Assembly (NCBI RefSeq): GCF_003589595.1
Contig: NW_020653713.1
Coordinates: 2,613,551 to 2,677,550, forward strand
DNA length: 64,000 nt
Source: Hyposmocoma kahamanoa
Lineage: Eukaryota > Arthropoda > Insecta > Lepidoptera > Cosmopterigidae
Direction of reading: 5' to 3'
Shown: positions 10,978 through 21,084 of the stretch, in pieces
How positions within the stretch are numbered: position 1 is the stretch's first letter
Layout of the letters: each line of letters opens with the position of its first letter
Notes under the pieces: generated by a model
Told to the model about the DNA's origin: nothing
Seen by the model: only the letters and a program-made list of their open reading frames with translations
Database searches by the model: none
Translations under genes and position numbers: made by a program

Positions 10978-12501
10978 CAGTTCCGTTACCGGAATTGGCC
11001 TAAGGCCGGGTGCGTGCGGGGGCGGGGCCGGGTACTGGGACGGATGGATACCGCGTACTATGCAGTCCTCTTCCGTCGATATTGGTTTATGGTATTCTAA
11101 GTTTTTCCTACCCTTGTTCCATTTGTAATCTTTGAGTTTCTCTTGCATGCTCTTTCTATACCTGTATAGTATCAAGACTAGGGTTGCTAGTATAGCTACA
11201 CAAGCGACAACAACAATGCCGATTATAGTTTGCTGCCTGCTGTCGTGCACTACGCAACCTAAATCGTCAGCATTTAAGGCCCTCAAATTTTTGTCTTTCA
11301 GATGTTCTGGAGCGGCACACTGAATTTGTGTGAAATTACTCTTTTCGTTGAGAAGCTCCTGCAGCCAGAAGAGTCGGCAGTCACAGAGTAGGGGATTATC
11401 AGTTAAATCCAATTGTTTCAATTCCTTACCAACGAAAACTGCTTCACTTATTGATATGAAGGCATTGTCTCTTAGTGTAACATGTTTTAGTTTCGGGAGG
11501 CCTAAAAGAGTAGTGTCTTCTAAAACTGACAGCTTTTTGTTGTTAGATAGGACGATTGTCTCCAAATTTATGTTGTCTTCAAGCGCACCCTTACCAACTT
11601 TTTGTAGTTGAGTTGCTCCAGTTATATCAAGCAGTTTTAAATTTTTTAATCCCTTGAAGGAATGGCTTTCCAAGCTGAGAAAGTCGTTCTGTCCGATGTA
11701 AAGTTCTTCCAGCCTCGTAAGGCCTGAAAGTTGTTGTGTTGGCACAGTGCTTAGTTTATTTCCGAACAGGTTAAGACTTCTTAATCCTGGAAGTCCTCTA
11801 AATGCGTTCTCACTTATATTGGAGAGTCCAGCTCCGTTTAAATCTAACACTGCGAGTCGGTTAAGACCAGCAAAGGCATCATCTGGCAAGTAAGAGAATG
11901 CATTTAAGCCTACATGCAACTCGGCAAGACTTCCTAAAAGACTAAAGGACACTGTCGGCACTGAGTTTAATTGATTGTCATCCAAATACAAAATCCTCAG
12001 TGCAGATAAACCCGCAAAAGATTTGGGTTCAATTTTTGATATTCTATTCTGACCTAGGTTTAGTTCTTCTAATCTAGGCAGCGTGGCAAATATTCCATTG
12101 GTGAGCTCCTCTAAAAAGTTTCTCTTTAGATTGAGGACTGTCAAGGAATTCAGTCCTTGGAAAGTCGTGTTTGTTACCGAGGATATTTTATTGTGGTTGA
12201 GGTGAAGTTCTTGGAGCTTGCGTTGGTATGCGAAGCTTTTCGTGGGTATATTGACGAGGTGGTTTTGGGACAAGTCTAAGTGCTGGAGTTCTGTGTAGAA
12301 CTGCATGGAGCTATCTATGGTCTTGATTTTGTTGTTGCGAATGATGAGTCGCTGGATGGAGGGGTTGAGGGCGATGGGCAGCACGTCGAGACGGCTCTCC
12401 TCGCACACTACCACGAGGGTATCATCATTGCAGTTGCAGCCGCCTGGGCAGTTCGCAAGCGCCGCCGCGCCGCTCCCAAAAGCAAGCAGTTCCAGTGTCA
12501 T
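10975..12501 (-). CDS. caps/trn: Capricious/tartan-family leucine-rich-repeat transmembrane receptor
   Basis: A single coding exon of 508 codons. An AG acceptor (ttttcag) at 12511-12513 puts the exon start at 12510, so the ATG at 12499-12501 is the likely start and the upstream in-frame ATG at 12525 lies in the intron. Order: signal peptide (about 1-16), cysteine-capped LRRNT (NCPGGCNCND...VVVCEE), about 14 LRRs of 24 residues (for example ELQHLDLSQNHL, RLEELNLGQNRI), LRRCT (LLCDCRLFWLQELL...QCAAP...LGCV), one membrane span at about 423-445 (IIGIVVVACVAILATLVLIL), and a 63-residue cytoplasmic tail. The N-terminal block (LDVLPIALNPSIQRL, then NNKIKTIDSS) is typical of caps/trn proteins, which act at the cell surface in cell affinity and neuronal or tracheal target recognition; which paralogue this is cannot be decided. 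The tail ends VTEL, a class I PDZ-ligand pattern. The frame stays open past the stop (see 10489-10974). 5' non-coding exons must lie to the right of 12513. Confidence 0.93.
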   Translation of the reverse strand: MTLELLAFGSGAAALANCPGGCNCNDDTLVVVCEESRLDVLPIALNPSIQRLIIRNNKIKTIDSSMQFYTELQHLDLSQNHLVNIPTKSFAYQRKLQELHLNHNKISSVTNTTFQGLNSLTVLNLKRNFLEELTNGIFATLPRLEELNLGQNRISKIEPKSFAGLSALRILYLDDNQLNSVPTVSFSLLGSLAELHVGLNAFSYLPDDAFAGLNRLAVLDLNGAGLSNISENAFRGLPGLRSLNLFGNKLSTVPTQQLSGLTRLEELYIGQNDFLSLESHSFKGLKNLKLLDITGATQLQKVGKGALEDNINLETIVLSNNKKLSVLEDTTLLGLPKLKHVTLRDNAFISISEAVFVGKELKQLDLTDNPLLCDCRLFWLQELLNEKSNFTQIQCAAPEHLKDKNLRALNADDLGCVVHDSRQQTIIGIVVVACVAILATLVLILYRYRKSMQEKLKDYKWNKGRKNLEYHKPISTEEDCIVRGIHPSQYPAPPPHAPGLRPIPVTEL

Positions 12502-12513
12502 TAATAGAACCTG

Positions 12514-13990
12514 AAAAGAACACAAAAACTAATTTTAATATTAAAGTAATATTCACGTGAACATTTTCCTGAAACAATGCAGAAAACATATTCACACAGA
12601 GTAAATGGTTTAAATATAACATTTATGTAACAGCAATACATATACTTATAAGAAAATCTATATTTTATTGTATTCCATTGTTACAATGTGAGAAGTGATT
12701 TGTATATAAAGTTGTGTCGCGTCAACTTTTGGTTTTCTCCGTTTGTTTGTCTGGGCGATTCAACGATTGATCGACATGCGCTCTCTCGCTTACACCAATG
12801 ATGTTAAACCTTTCACAACCGGAGAGAGATGCAAATATGCGAATTTCCTTTTTCGTACCAGTCGGCCGTCGTTTCACATTTCAATAGAATGCGAATATTG
12901 TCGAAGACGGCCACTCAGATTTCTGTGCGCTATCTATTTAACGTGAATGAAAAGCTCTGAGCTACAATTCTTATGGTATACCAATATAGAAGATAAAGTG
13001 GTAGAAGATTTAGAAGTACGGAGATATAGGGTCTACGTTGAATGTAGTCAGATAATCTGTGCTCGAATGCTTCGATCGGCTTTTTAAAATACTGCAAGTT
13101 AAAGTATGGATTTATTCTCCCGGTTAACGGTTGTCGTAAAAACCAAATAAAATATTGAAATGGGATTTTTGCATTTTAATTCGGTCGGTCGCTCGGGCAT
13201 CTTTGCTTCAAAGACAATTCAGGAACAAATTTAGATATCTAGTCTATTTCGGTATATTATATGGATTATATAATAGGCTATATAGGTTTTATTTTGGATC
13301 GAGTCATGGCTTTAATATCTACTCCTGGACGATATTTTGGACTTAAAACATCTAAGTTATCGATACTTCGGGGAAGAAAAGGCGTTAAAGCCAATTTTAT
13401 GAAAAATGATACGTGTATTCTTGTGTGCAATTTTTATAAGCGCCCCTTTGGTATGCTTACGTGTTTTTATGTAAACATAGTCATACAAAAAATATGTGTG
13501 AACCAAACCGTTTACATGGCCACTTATTGACTGGAGTAATAAGAAAAATAGTACGTGTTGATCGGGATAGTATTAAGAAATGCTATGAAAACTGTAACTA
13601 GGTGATAATTTCGACGAGGAGAGCACTACTGTAATTACTGTACTGTGTACTACTGTAACTAGGTGATAATTTCGACGAGGAGAGCACTGAGTAGTCACTT
13701 CTTTGGCCCATAGTGAGGCTTATAACTATGAGGTAGTCTTTTTGTTTTATGTAATAAGTTATCTAAATAGTGCATCCAGGTTCTTCTTTATATTTATATT
13801 TGTGAAGATTTGTAAATAGCTCTTCGTTGTTATTATTATTATTTAATTAAGTTTTAAGCCGTTTGTCTTCCTTCTAGATAAATAAATAAATACGAAAAAG
13901 TTTTAAAATACGTTTTGTAAGTTTTCATGGCAAATATTTCGGAGTGTCTTAACAGCGCGCCTACCTTTTAAATTAAGTACGTTTTTTTAA
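12514..13990. other. Intron/upstream region of the LRR gene
   Basis: No coding exon is seen. The segment 12700-12960 is richer in G+C and looks single-copy. A perfect 37-bp direct repeat lies at 13591-13688. The segment 13720-13895 resembles a LINE tail ending in a TAAA microsatellite. Confidence 0.5.
13591..13688. repeat. Perfect 37-bp direct duplication with 24-bp spacer
   Basis: The 37-bp unit (starting ACTGTAACTAGGTGATAATT and ending GGAGAGCACT) occurs at 13591-13627 and again, identically, at 13652-13688. The spacer itself repeats TACTGTA-like pieces, suggesting a local replication-slippage origin. Confidence 0.9.
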
Positions 13991-13994
13991 ATCG

Positions 13995-14105
13995 TCATCA
14001 ACCCATTTTAGCATCTCACTATTGGGCACGTGCCTCCTTTCAGGGTTTAAACCATAGTCCGCAACGCTGACTCAATGCGGATTGGGCACTTTACACGTTT
14101 GTTGT
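13995..14105 (+). repeat. LINE-type 3' fragment, family K
   Basis: A relic of a dispersed repeat with the landmarks CTCACTATTGGGCACGTGCC...CCATAGTCCGCAACGCTGAC...CAATGCGGATTGGGCACTT. Shorter relics with the same landmarks are at 41310-41370, 41570-41660 and 49570-49645. Confidence 0.55.
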
Positions 14106-14225
14106 TTACACATTATTAAAACTTAATTTACGATACGGTGGTCTAAAGTCAAAAGTCCAGCGTGCAGCATAGATAAAAATCTGTAGCAAATGCAACGTGA
14201 TTAGATTTTTACACTTTTAGGTTTA

Positions 14226-14640
14226 GGATATAGCGTCTCTTAGCGTATTCTATCGCCTGTACCACGGTGAGTGCTCTGAAGAGTTATTCAACCTTATCCC
14301 TGCCTCTCCTTTCCATCAGCGGACCACCCGTGCCGGACTGCGTTGCCACAGCTGGACGGTCAGTTCAATACCGTCCCGCACTAAAAAGTTTGGCAATTCG
14401 TTTTTATGCCGAACCATCAAGTTGTGGAACCAACTCCCGGCGCATGTATTCCCTCCCCTCTATAACATCGGGTCCTTCAAACGTAGTGTGAAGAAGCATT
14501 TGGCCAGACCGGCAAAATGATAGTGACGGAGTGAAAATATTTGTGTTTTCCATCCGTTACTCTCATCTCTGGACTGTATTCGCACTTTCCATCAGGCGCG
14601 GTGTAGTCATTTTGCCGAGTCACAATAAAAAAATAAAAAA
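14226..14640 (+). mobile_element. LINE 3' end, family L1-a (copy 2)
   Basis: It encodes, in broken frames, the last part of a reverse transcriptase (the VFYRLYHGECSEELF region, then LWNQLPAH...SITSGPSNVV) followed by a 3' UTR (CCATCAGGCGCGGTG) and an A-rich end. It is very similar to 34710-35105 over its whole length, differing mainly by small insertions, so both are recent 5'-truncated copies. Confidence 0.88.
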
Positions 14641-15002
14641 AAATTCCCGTAAATACACAGACGCCTTATAAATAAAAATTATTAAAACAACCAGGAAGAA
14701 ACCCCTCGCATGATCGGGCAATTTTTTCGCCCCGGCCAAGCAATTATGGGATTTGCATAGCTATCTCACCACTTTACGATTCTCATGTGTGCTACACATG
14801 AGGATCTACACGCCTACGCGCCTACACGCTAACACACCTACCAGCCTGCTATGTTGTGCTACGAAAACGCCCTTTTGTTGTATATTGAAAACACTTAACA
14901 CAAAAGAAAAACTCACAGAAAACTTAGACGTTAGAACGAAACTGGGTGGTTATTTTAAAAAAGATATAAGTACTGTCTATAATTATACATATAATATATG
15001 TA

Positions 15003-15205
15003 TAACTGCCTCTGTGGCCGAACGGTTACCATGCATGTACTGCCACGCGGAGGTCCAAGGTTCGATTCCCGGGTCGGGAGAAATATTTGTATGGCTTACA
15101 TTTATTTCTATAGTGAGTTTGGGTGTAATTTATGGCTGTCTATGTGTGTGTCCATGGCACCCGCAACACAAGATTTCCCTAGTGCTATATTGATTGTGTG
15201 CCTAT
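15003..15205 (+). mobile_element. SINE family A (copy 2), best preserved
   Basis: This is the cleanest copy: GCCTCTGTGGCCGAACGGTT as A-box region, GGTTCGATTCCCGGG as B box, then the tRNA-unrelated body to GATTGTGTGCC. The head is tRNA-like but lacks a pairing acceptor stem. Confidence 0.9.
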
Positions 15206-16186
15206 CTATTACTACTTATTATAATTGATATCAAATTACATAACTTTGGGCATGGGCCACATCAGAAAAGCGAGTGGTATGCCGCACGTCATAATGCAAG
15301 TTTGAGCAGCATTTAGAATTTATTGCGTTTTTTGTACAAATTCAAATCTTATATTTGATAGCGAGTCGCGATTGCAAATCGATATTTCACTCGTTAGTAA
15401 TTACTAATCCTGTAATACGAATGACAAATTAGTAACTCACTAATTTTCGAATTCGAATGATCTGAATGATCATTCGTTACTAATTAATAGATTCCATAGA
15501 GCATATCTGCTTAACCCTCTCTGACATATGGTAATGGTAAATACCGTAAATGTGACAGGGACAGAGAAATTTTGATATGGACATCGAGTCGTGCATTCAA
15601 CCGATTGACAGGAGGGGCGTTGTGTTTAGATTCGACTTACGCGTACGATTTGCCCATTCGAATGATTAGTATTAATAATATTGAAAATCGCGCGTCGGTA
15701 ATATATCGCACTGTTAATATAATAGTGGATAAGTGGAAAAGTGTACTTTTTCAGAATCGACGAAAAACGAGTCACTCGTTTCCCGTGAAAGATAATTAAA
15801 ATGTGTGTATAGGTTATAGTTTCTTACAAACAATTTCCTACTTGCCAAACATATTTAAAAATAAAAGAGAAAAAACAATTTTATATTTTTGAATGAGGAC
15901 TATTTTGGTCAGGGCTTAAAGCGTGTCTCCTTTTGAGTTAAGTATATCTTTTAGTTGTTTCTTAAAATATTCCAAAGACAGTTTTATTGACGTGTTTTTT
16001 TTTTATAAATTTTACGTTCAATAATGGTACCATTTTGAATTTTACATATTTTAAGGTATAACACTATTGTAATAAATAGCAGTGCGGTATGACAAAAGTC
16101 ACATTTTTTTTCTACGACTTAGAATTGTTAACAGAATATATTGTTGAATATAACATAATGTTAATTTTAATTATCGTGTTCTTAGG
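15206..16186. other. AT-rich DNA with short palindromes
   Basis: No gene seen. 15355-15790 has several short near-palindromes (TTAGTAATTACTAAT, ATTCGAATGATC with ATGATCATTCG) and could be an eroded fold-back element, but no clear termini can be set. Confidence 0.35.
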
Positions 16187-16255
16187 TGTTTGAGATTGTT
16201 ACATAGGACATGAAACCATTTTAACGGATCTATATCGCGTACATTTGTTTTTTCA
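16187..16255 (+). repeat. Penelope-associated terminal fragment (short)
   Basis: It shares GATTGTTACATAGGA, ATGAAACCATTTTA and CGCGTACATTTGTTTTTTCA with the better copies at 42527-42650 and 43793-43895, then runs directly into a family D repeat. Confidence 0.5.
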
Positions 16256-16710
16256 AATAATCTCAGTACAGAGTACTAAAAAAACTGACCTCAAAAGTAC
16301 GTGGAATTAAGTCTATTTGCCAAGTTTTATTGAAATATCCCCTAGTTCGCCACTATACGGAACTTGACACAGGAGATAATAAAAATCGGTTCTCACTACT
16401 CAAAGTATATTGAGAGAAAAACGTCTTGAATTGGAGAAATAGCAAAATCAACCATTAAAGTAATTGCTCCTTATAATAAAATTTAGGCGCTATTTATAAA
16501 AATGAATCTTCATGCGTGAACAGCCCTACCCTAATACTTAGAGGTGGATGATTTTCTTCAAAATTAAATGGGACCATTGTGGAGGTACCCTCTTTCCAAC
16601 AAAAAAGCATCATGAAAATCGGTTCACAAATGGAGTTATCGCGTAACATACATACAAAAAAAACATACAATCGAATTGAGAACCTCCTCTTATTTTGAAG
16701 TCGGTTAATA
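16256..16710 (-). repeat. Inverted-terminus repeat, family D (copy 1)
   Basis: Family D reads from AACCGACTTCAAAA at one end to a mirror-related end (TTTTGAGGTCGGTT, that is AACCGACCTCAAAA on the other strand), often followed by AGTACTCTGTACTGAGATTA. Internal landmarks are GGAGGAGGTTCTCAATTCGA, TACGCGATAACTCCGGTATT and TTGGAAAG.GGGTACC. This copy is in reverse orientation with the outer TCTCAGTACAGAGTACT. No coding function is evident; the short open frames across it are chance. Confidence 0.8.
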
Positions 16711-17764
16711 AACCTTTTGTTGTTTTGTTTCACAAACAAACTATACGAATTCTTTCCTTTACGTTTTATTGGACAAAATATTTTATTATAAGGACGTAGG
16801 GAAAGTTCAGAAATCATCAGCGCGACCTGTTCGCCTCGTCACGGTATTAAAATAAAAAAAGTAATAGTATAATCTTAAATTTCACATATTTTGAGTTACA
16901 ACAGTATTGTAGTAGAAGTGCGATATGTACACATACGTCATATCGAATTTCACATATTAAATGTTCAAAGCTACCGTAACCTAGTAAAAATGAACAACTC
17001 GTATTGATAGATAGAATTACCCTTAAAGTATTCCGCATAAAAGTAAATCATCCTGAAGATATCGTTGCTCCTATTAGATTAGACGAGAGCGTATTTCTTA
17101 AATCGAAGACAAAGTGCAACAGAAATTAAGTACCGTCCATTGTTCGGGCAACTCGCAATTCGCAGCCAAGTGCCACACTGGGCTATCCAATTGAGTTTTC
17201 ATCAAGCCCCTATTTACTTGACGCCGCCTTTGTCTTGAGACTGTCGCTGTTGCCTCTTACAGTTGTACAACAGTCTTCGTAACAGTGTTAAATTGTACCG
17301 AGTTTTCAATGAAATCTGAAATGTTTTGCTGGGACGGACATGTTGAAACAATTATAGAAGTAGTTCCTACTAATATTAAGTTGTATTGGCGGGACTTGCC
17401 TTGCGTGTTTAAAGAGATGGAAAAAGGGAAAGGAATTAAAAATCCTTATGAATCGCAAGGAATGCATTTTATCGTAGTTTTTCACAATGGCAATTATTAG
17501 GAACTGAAACAAAACGTAACGGACACAAAATATAGTAACTACATTAAAAAGTAAATCCTGCTGTTCGCGTACAAGTTGTTGACTACAGTATCAGCGTACA
17601 TTTTTTAACAATGCCAAGTGACGGAACTAACGAATCGCGCGCTATCAGGTGCGATAAACCCACCAGTGTTTCCCAAACAAAGAAAGAAGATATCCATAAT
17701 ATTAACCTTAGAGGTAAGTCCAAACTCATGGTACCACGATTTCGTTTAACCGAGGTTAATGACT
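16711..17764. other. Unassigned DNA between two family D copies
   Basis: No gene or repeat recognised. A 71-codon open frame at 17285-17500 has no recognisable domain or splice context. 17090-17260 is moderately G+C rich and looks single-copy. Confidence 0.4.
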
Positions 17765-18168
17765 CTTTTTAACCGACTTCAAAAAAAGGAGGAGGTTCTC
17801 AATTCGACTGTATGTATGTTTGTTACGCGATAACTCCGGTATTTGTGAACAGATTTTCACGATTCTTTTTATGTTGGAAAGAGGGTACCTCCATAGTGGT
17901 CCCATTTAATTTGAAGAAAATCATCCATAAGAAGATTCATTTTTATAAATAGTAATTATGTTAATGGTTGATTTTGTTATTCTTCAATTCAAGACGTTTT
18001 TCTCTGTCAATATACTTTGAGTAGTGAGAACCGATTTTTCATTAGGGGATGAATCCGGGTTTGCGCACTTTCCGGTGACCGATTTTAATAAAATTTTAAT
18101 ATAAATTATATGTAATTCCACGTACTTTTGAAATCGGTTTTTTTAGTACTCTGTACTGAGATTACACG
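17765..18168 (+). repeat. Family D (copy 2)
   Basis: A full-length copy from TTAACCGACTTCAAAAAAAG to AGTACTCTGTACTGAGATTA, opposite in orientation to copy 1 about 1.1 kb away. Confidence 0.85.
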
Positions 18169-18510
18169 GGGAACTGTTTTTACAATAAGATTCCGGAGCA
18201 AATATTAAGATCATCATTTCCTAAGTTTATAAACTACATTAAAAATATTTTGATTGAAAAGTCATATTACAAAATGTAAGACTTCGTGTTAAATAAAGAT
18301 GTATGGAAAGATGAAGTGGCTCCAGAATCTGATTCAAAGTTTATTTCTATAGCATTTAAGTTTATTTGAAAAGAGCAATCCCTAGAGTTTCTTGTTCATT
18401 CTTCTCAGGGAAGTCAGCGTAGTGAACGAGTAGTAGCTTAAATGTGACGTTTTCAAGTGTACATTTCTTTTATCTATGGAATAAATGATCTTTGACTTTG
18501 ACATTGTTCT
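18169..18510 (+). mobile_element. LINE 3' tail, family J (copy 1)
   Basis: It codes in frame pieces for a typical LINE C-terminus (a region like NILIEKSYYK, then KDVWKDEVAPES), followed by a 3' UTR with TCTCAGGGAAGTCAGCGTAG and the end ATGATCTTTGACTTTGACAT. The reverse-orientation relative lies at 23405-23525 plus 24076-24260. Confidence 0.75.
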
Positions 18511-18814
18511 GCCAAGGCCCGGTAATTTTCATACTGCTTCTTCGTGACCCACTCAATTCTTTGAAACCCAAGCTGGTTACATTAAGTAAAATAATACACA
18601 TTTATTGTTAGTAAAAATGTTTTACTAATATTATTTCGGTATCGCCTATTTATGAAGCTGCTGCTTATTTTTTACTAAAGAATCCTAGTTCGCGGAAAAT
18701 GACGAAAGTTTTGTCCTGAGGTCTAGTTCCATTTCCACTTGCCGGGAATGTTGCGACCCGGTATTTTATTTTGATGGCCCGGTACCCGGTCGCGACCCAC
18801 CAAATGGGAAACGC

Positions 18815-18968
18815 TAGATCTGAGGGGCACTTCCACTGCGCCCGTCACCCTGAGACATAAGTTCATAAGTCGTATGTGCTTGTAATTTCACCAGTATCAT
18901 TACCCTTCAAAACCGGAACGCAGTAATGCTGACATTACTACTTGGCGGCAGAAATATATATTATATTA
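18815..18968 (-). repeat. SINE-like repeat family B (copy 1, partial)
   Basis: Family B is about 300 bp. Its plus-sense landmarks, in order, are GAGCTCCTTGTGAAAGAG, TGCCACCTTACCTATTTCTG, CCGCCAAGCAGTAATG, GGTGAAATTACAGGCACATG, GATTTAAAGCTCTGAG, GGACAGGCGTGTCGCTTACC and TCACTTGGTATTATAAAAAA. The A-rich 3' end suggests retroposition; I find no convincing tRNA-type A and B boxes. This copy is reversed and holds the middle portion. Confidence 0.8.
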
Positions 18969-18981
18969 TTATTATTATTAA

Positions 18982-19200
18982 TACAAAGATCGAACACAAA
19001 AAATCTTTGATCTGATAGGACGTGAACCGGCGTCCATGCTATACCAGGGTCACCGCTCTACCAACTGAGCTACAGATCGAGTCAGCAGAGACGTTATTCT
19101 CTCTATGCGTTTATTACAAATCTTTGTTTTTGGTTTTAAAGGATTTTTTTGCCGTAGCGCCATCTGTGAGTAATCTATGGAAGTTTTTTCTTTACAACAT
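18982..19200 (-). mobile_element. tRNA-derived SINE, family C (copy 1)
   Basis: Read on the minus strand: a pre-head (CAGATGGCGCTACGGC...AAACCAAAAACAAAG), a tRNA-like body with A box TAGCTCAGTTGGTAGAGC and B-box-like GGTTCACGTCC, and the tail GTGTTCGATCTTTGTATTAA. Family C copies differ from family A in all parts. Acceptor stems do not pair, so these are not tRNA genes. Confidence 0.8.
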
Positions 19201-19267
19201 GTAAGTAACTTTTGTTTTTAGGGCAATTTTAGTAACTTTTGACGACTTTAACATTTGTTAATTAATA

Positions 19268-19485
19268 ACGCACACACAAGCACACACTCAACATAGCCCC
19301 GCATTAGGGAAACCCTGTGTCGCGGGTGCCATGGACACACACATAGACAACCACAAATTACACCCAAACTCACGAGAGAAATAAATGTAGGCCATACAAA
19401 TATTTCTCCCGGCCTGGGAATCTAACCCGGGGACCTCTGCGTGGCAGTCCGGTATGGTAACCGTTCGGCCAAGGAGGCAGTTAAA
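19268..19485 (-). mobile_element. SINE family A (copy 3)
   Basis: Reversed, near-complete copy from the head (CTGCCTCCTTGGCCGAACGG on the minus strand) to GTGTGTGCG. It lies 70 bp from a family C SINE in the same orientation. Confidence 0.88.
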
Positions 19486-20261
19486 AAATTCAAAGATATT
19501 TGTTATTGTGAAGCCTAAATAGTTTATGAACGCAGTTATTGGAACGATAAAGTAACTCAGAGATGGCGCAGACAAAATGAAGTCAATCAATTACTGATCA
19601 TAGCTTGATTTTCTTGAGCGTATATTTTCTTTTAGTTTTCAGATTTAGGCGTAATTTTTTATTAAAACCGAACTTATAAATTGTAACTTTTGCAGAAAAA
19701 TGTAACTTTTCCGGCTTTTTTCTGGTAACTAAATGTAATTTTCGACTCGAGGATCATGGCAACACTGTTTCTTTCATTCATCTTTGCTACATGTCCAAAT
19801 AAGCGAATCTTACCTTTCTCTTTGTCATCACAACGTTTTCCACGCCGAAACGCAATGTGCTATTTTATTTTTCTTGTAGTCAAAACTTTTTTTAAACATT
19901 CCAGTCAGTCAACACTTAACACTTAAGAGTAGACTCTATATGCCCAAGTTGCACCATAGACAAATAAACAAACGAACGCTCTTTAAAATGCAAATTGGAT
20001 TAAAATCAAGAGCCACTATTATCCTAACCGTTCTTACCGTTTAATGCGGGACCCAAAATCAACCCCACCGTTATTCAAATTAGCAGCCAAATTCCAGGGT
20101 GCCGGCGATTAAAAATGCGAGACAGCGACGGACGGACCGACGAATTACAAACTGTATTCGGAAATTAGGTCGAGAGACATTCGGAATATCGTTATAATGT
20201 TATTAAACTCTACGGTCGCTGACTTCATTTGAATTTTCCAGAAGAAACCGGGTTTTAACGA
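19486..20261. other. Unassigned single-copy-looking DNA
   Basis: No gene or known repeat is seen. 20040-20200 is richer in G+C than the surroundings. Confidence 0.35.
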
Positions 20262-20515
20262 ATATATTAGCAGCAGAGCTCCTTGTGAAAGAGTTCGTCC
20301 AGGGAAGTACTGCCACCTTACCTATTTCTGCCGCCAAGCAGTAATGTCAGCATTACTGTGTTCCGGTTTTGAAGGGCAAGGATGCTGGTGACATAACAGG
20401 CACATGCGACTTGTCAACTTATGTCTCAGAGTGACGGGTGCATTGGCAGTGGCCCTGAGTGGTACTGCAACTGTCATAGGCGTCCCGTCACTTGGTATTA
20501 TAAAAAAAAACGCAC
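20262..20515 (+). repeat. Family B (copy 2)
   Basis: Nearly full from GCAGAGCTCCTTGTGAAAG to GTCACTTGGTATTATAAAAA, with an internal deletion after CTGAGTGGTACTGCAACTGT. Confidence 0.85.
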
Positions 20516-20999
20516 ATTTTTTGTTATTGATACGAAAATCGAACAAATACAAAGAGAAATCCTACGACCCGACTGGACTTGAAGTCTGTCTGTCGACGCT
20601 ACAACGTGGCTACCAGTAGCAACCACCCCTTAGAGCGTCTACGCACTACGTCCAATTCGTATCAAGGGGTCTACTCTTGATTTCCGTCCGAAACAATTAC
20701 TGCCAAATAAGCAATACTTGACCAAATGAAAAGACGCGTGATGCGAATGAAGCTTCATACTTGATACTTGTCTTTTAATTTTGTCGAATATTACTTATTT
20801 GACAGTAATTGTTTCGGACGGATGTCGGACGGAAATGGAGAGTAGACCCCCGAAAAGTGACGGTTCCGAATGTCACAGGGATCATTTTACCTGTAGGTGT
20901 ATTTGTATTTTCTCGGCTTCGAATCGGTCTTAGTGCATAAGCGACAACCGGAGTGGGTCTGAGTTTTCTAGATTTGTATAGAATCGGCTGCAGCGTGCA

Positions 21000-21075
21000 A
21001 ACGGGCTTAAGGTGCTGGTAATTTAACAAGCACGTGGGACTTATCGACTTTATGTCTCAGGCTGACGGGACTGGT
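21000..21075 (+). repeat. Family B fragment (copy 3)
   Basis: Only the middle (GCTGGTAATTTAACAAGCAC...TATGTCTCAGGCTGACGGGA) remains. Confidence 0.6.
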
Positions 21076-21084
21076 TTTTCTTCA

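Noticed and set aside
12502..12525. Longer start of the LRR receptor at the upstream in-frame ATG
   Set aside because: A clear ttttcag acceptor lies between it and the ATG at 12501, and the downstream start gives a better signal peptide.
17285..17500. 71-codon open frame as a gene
   Set aside because: No recognisable domain, splice signals or neighbouring gene structure; length within chance for AT-rich DNA.
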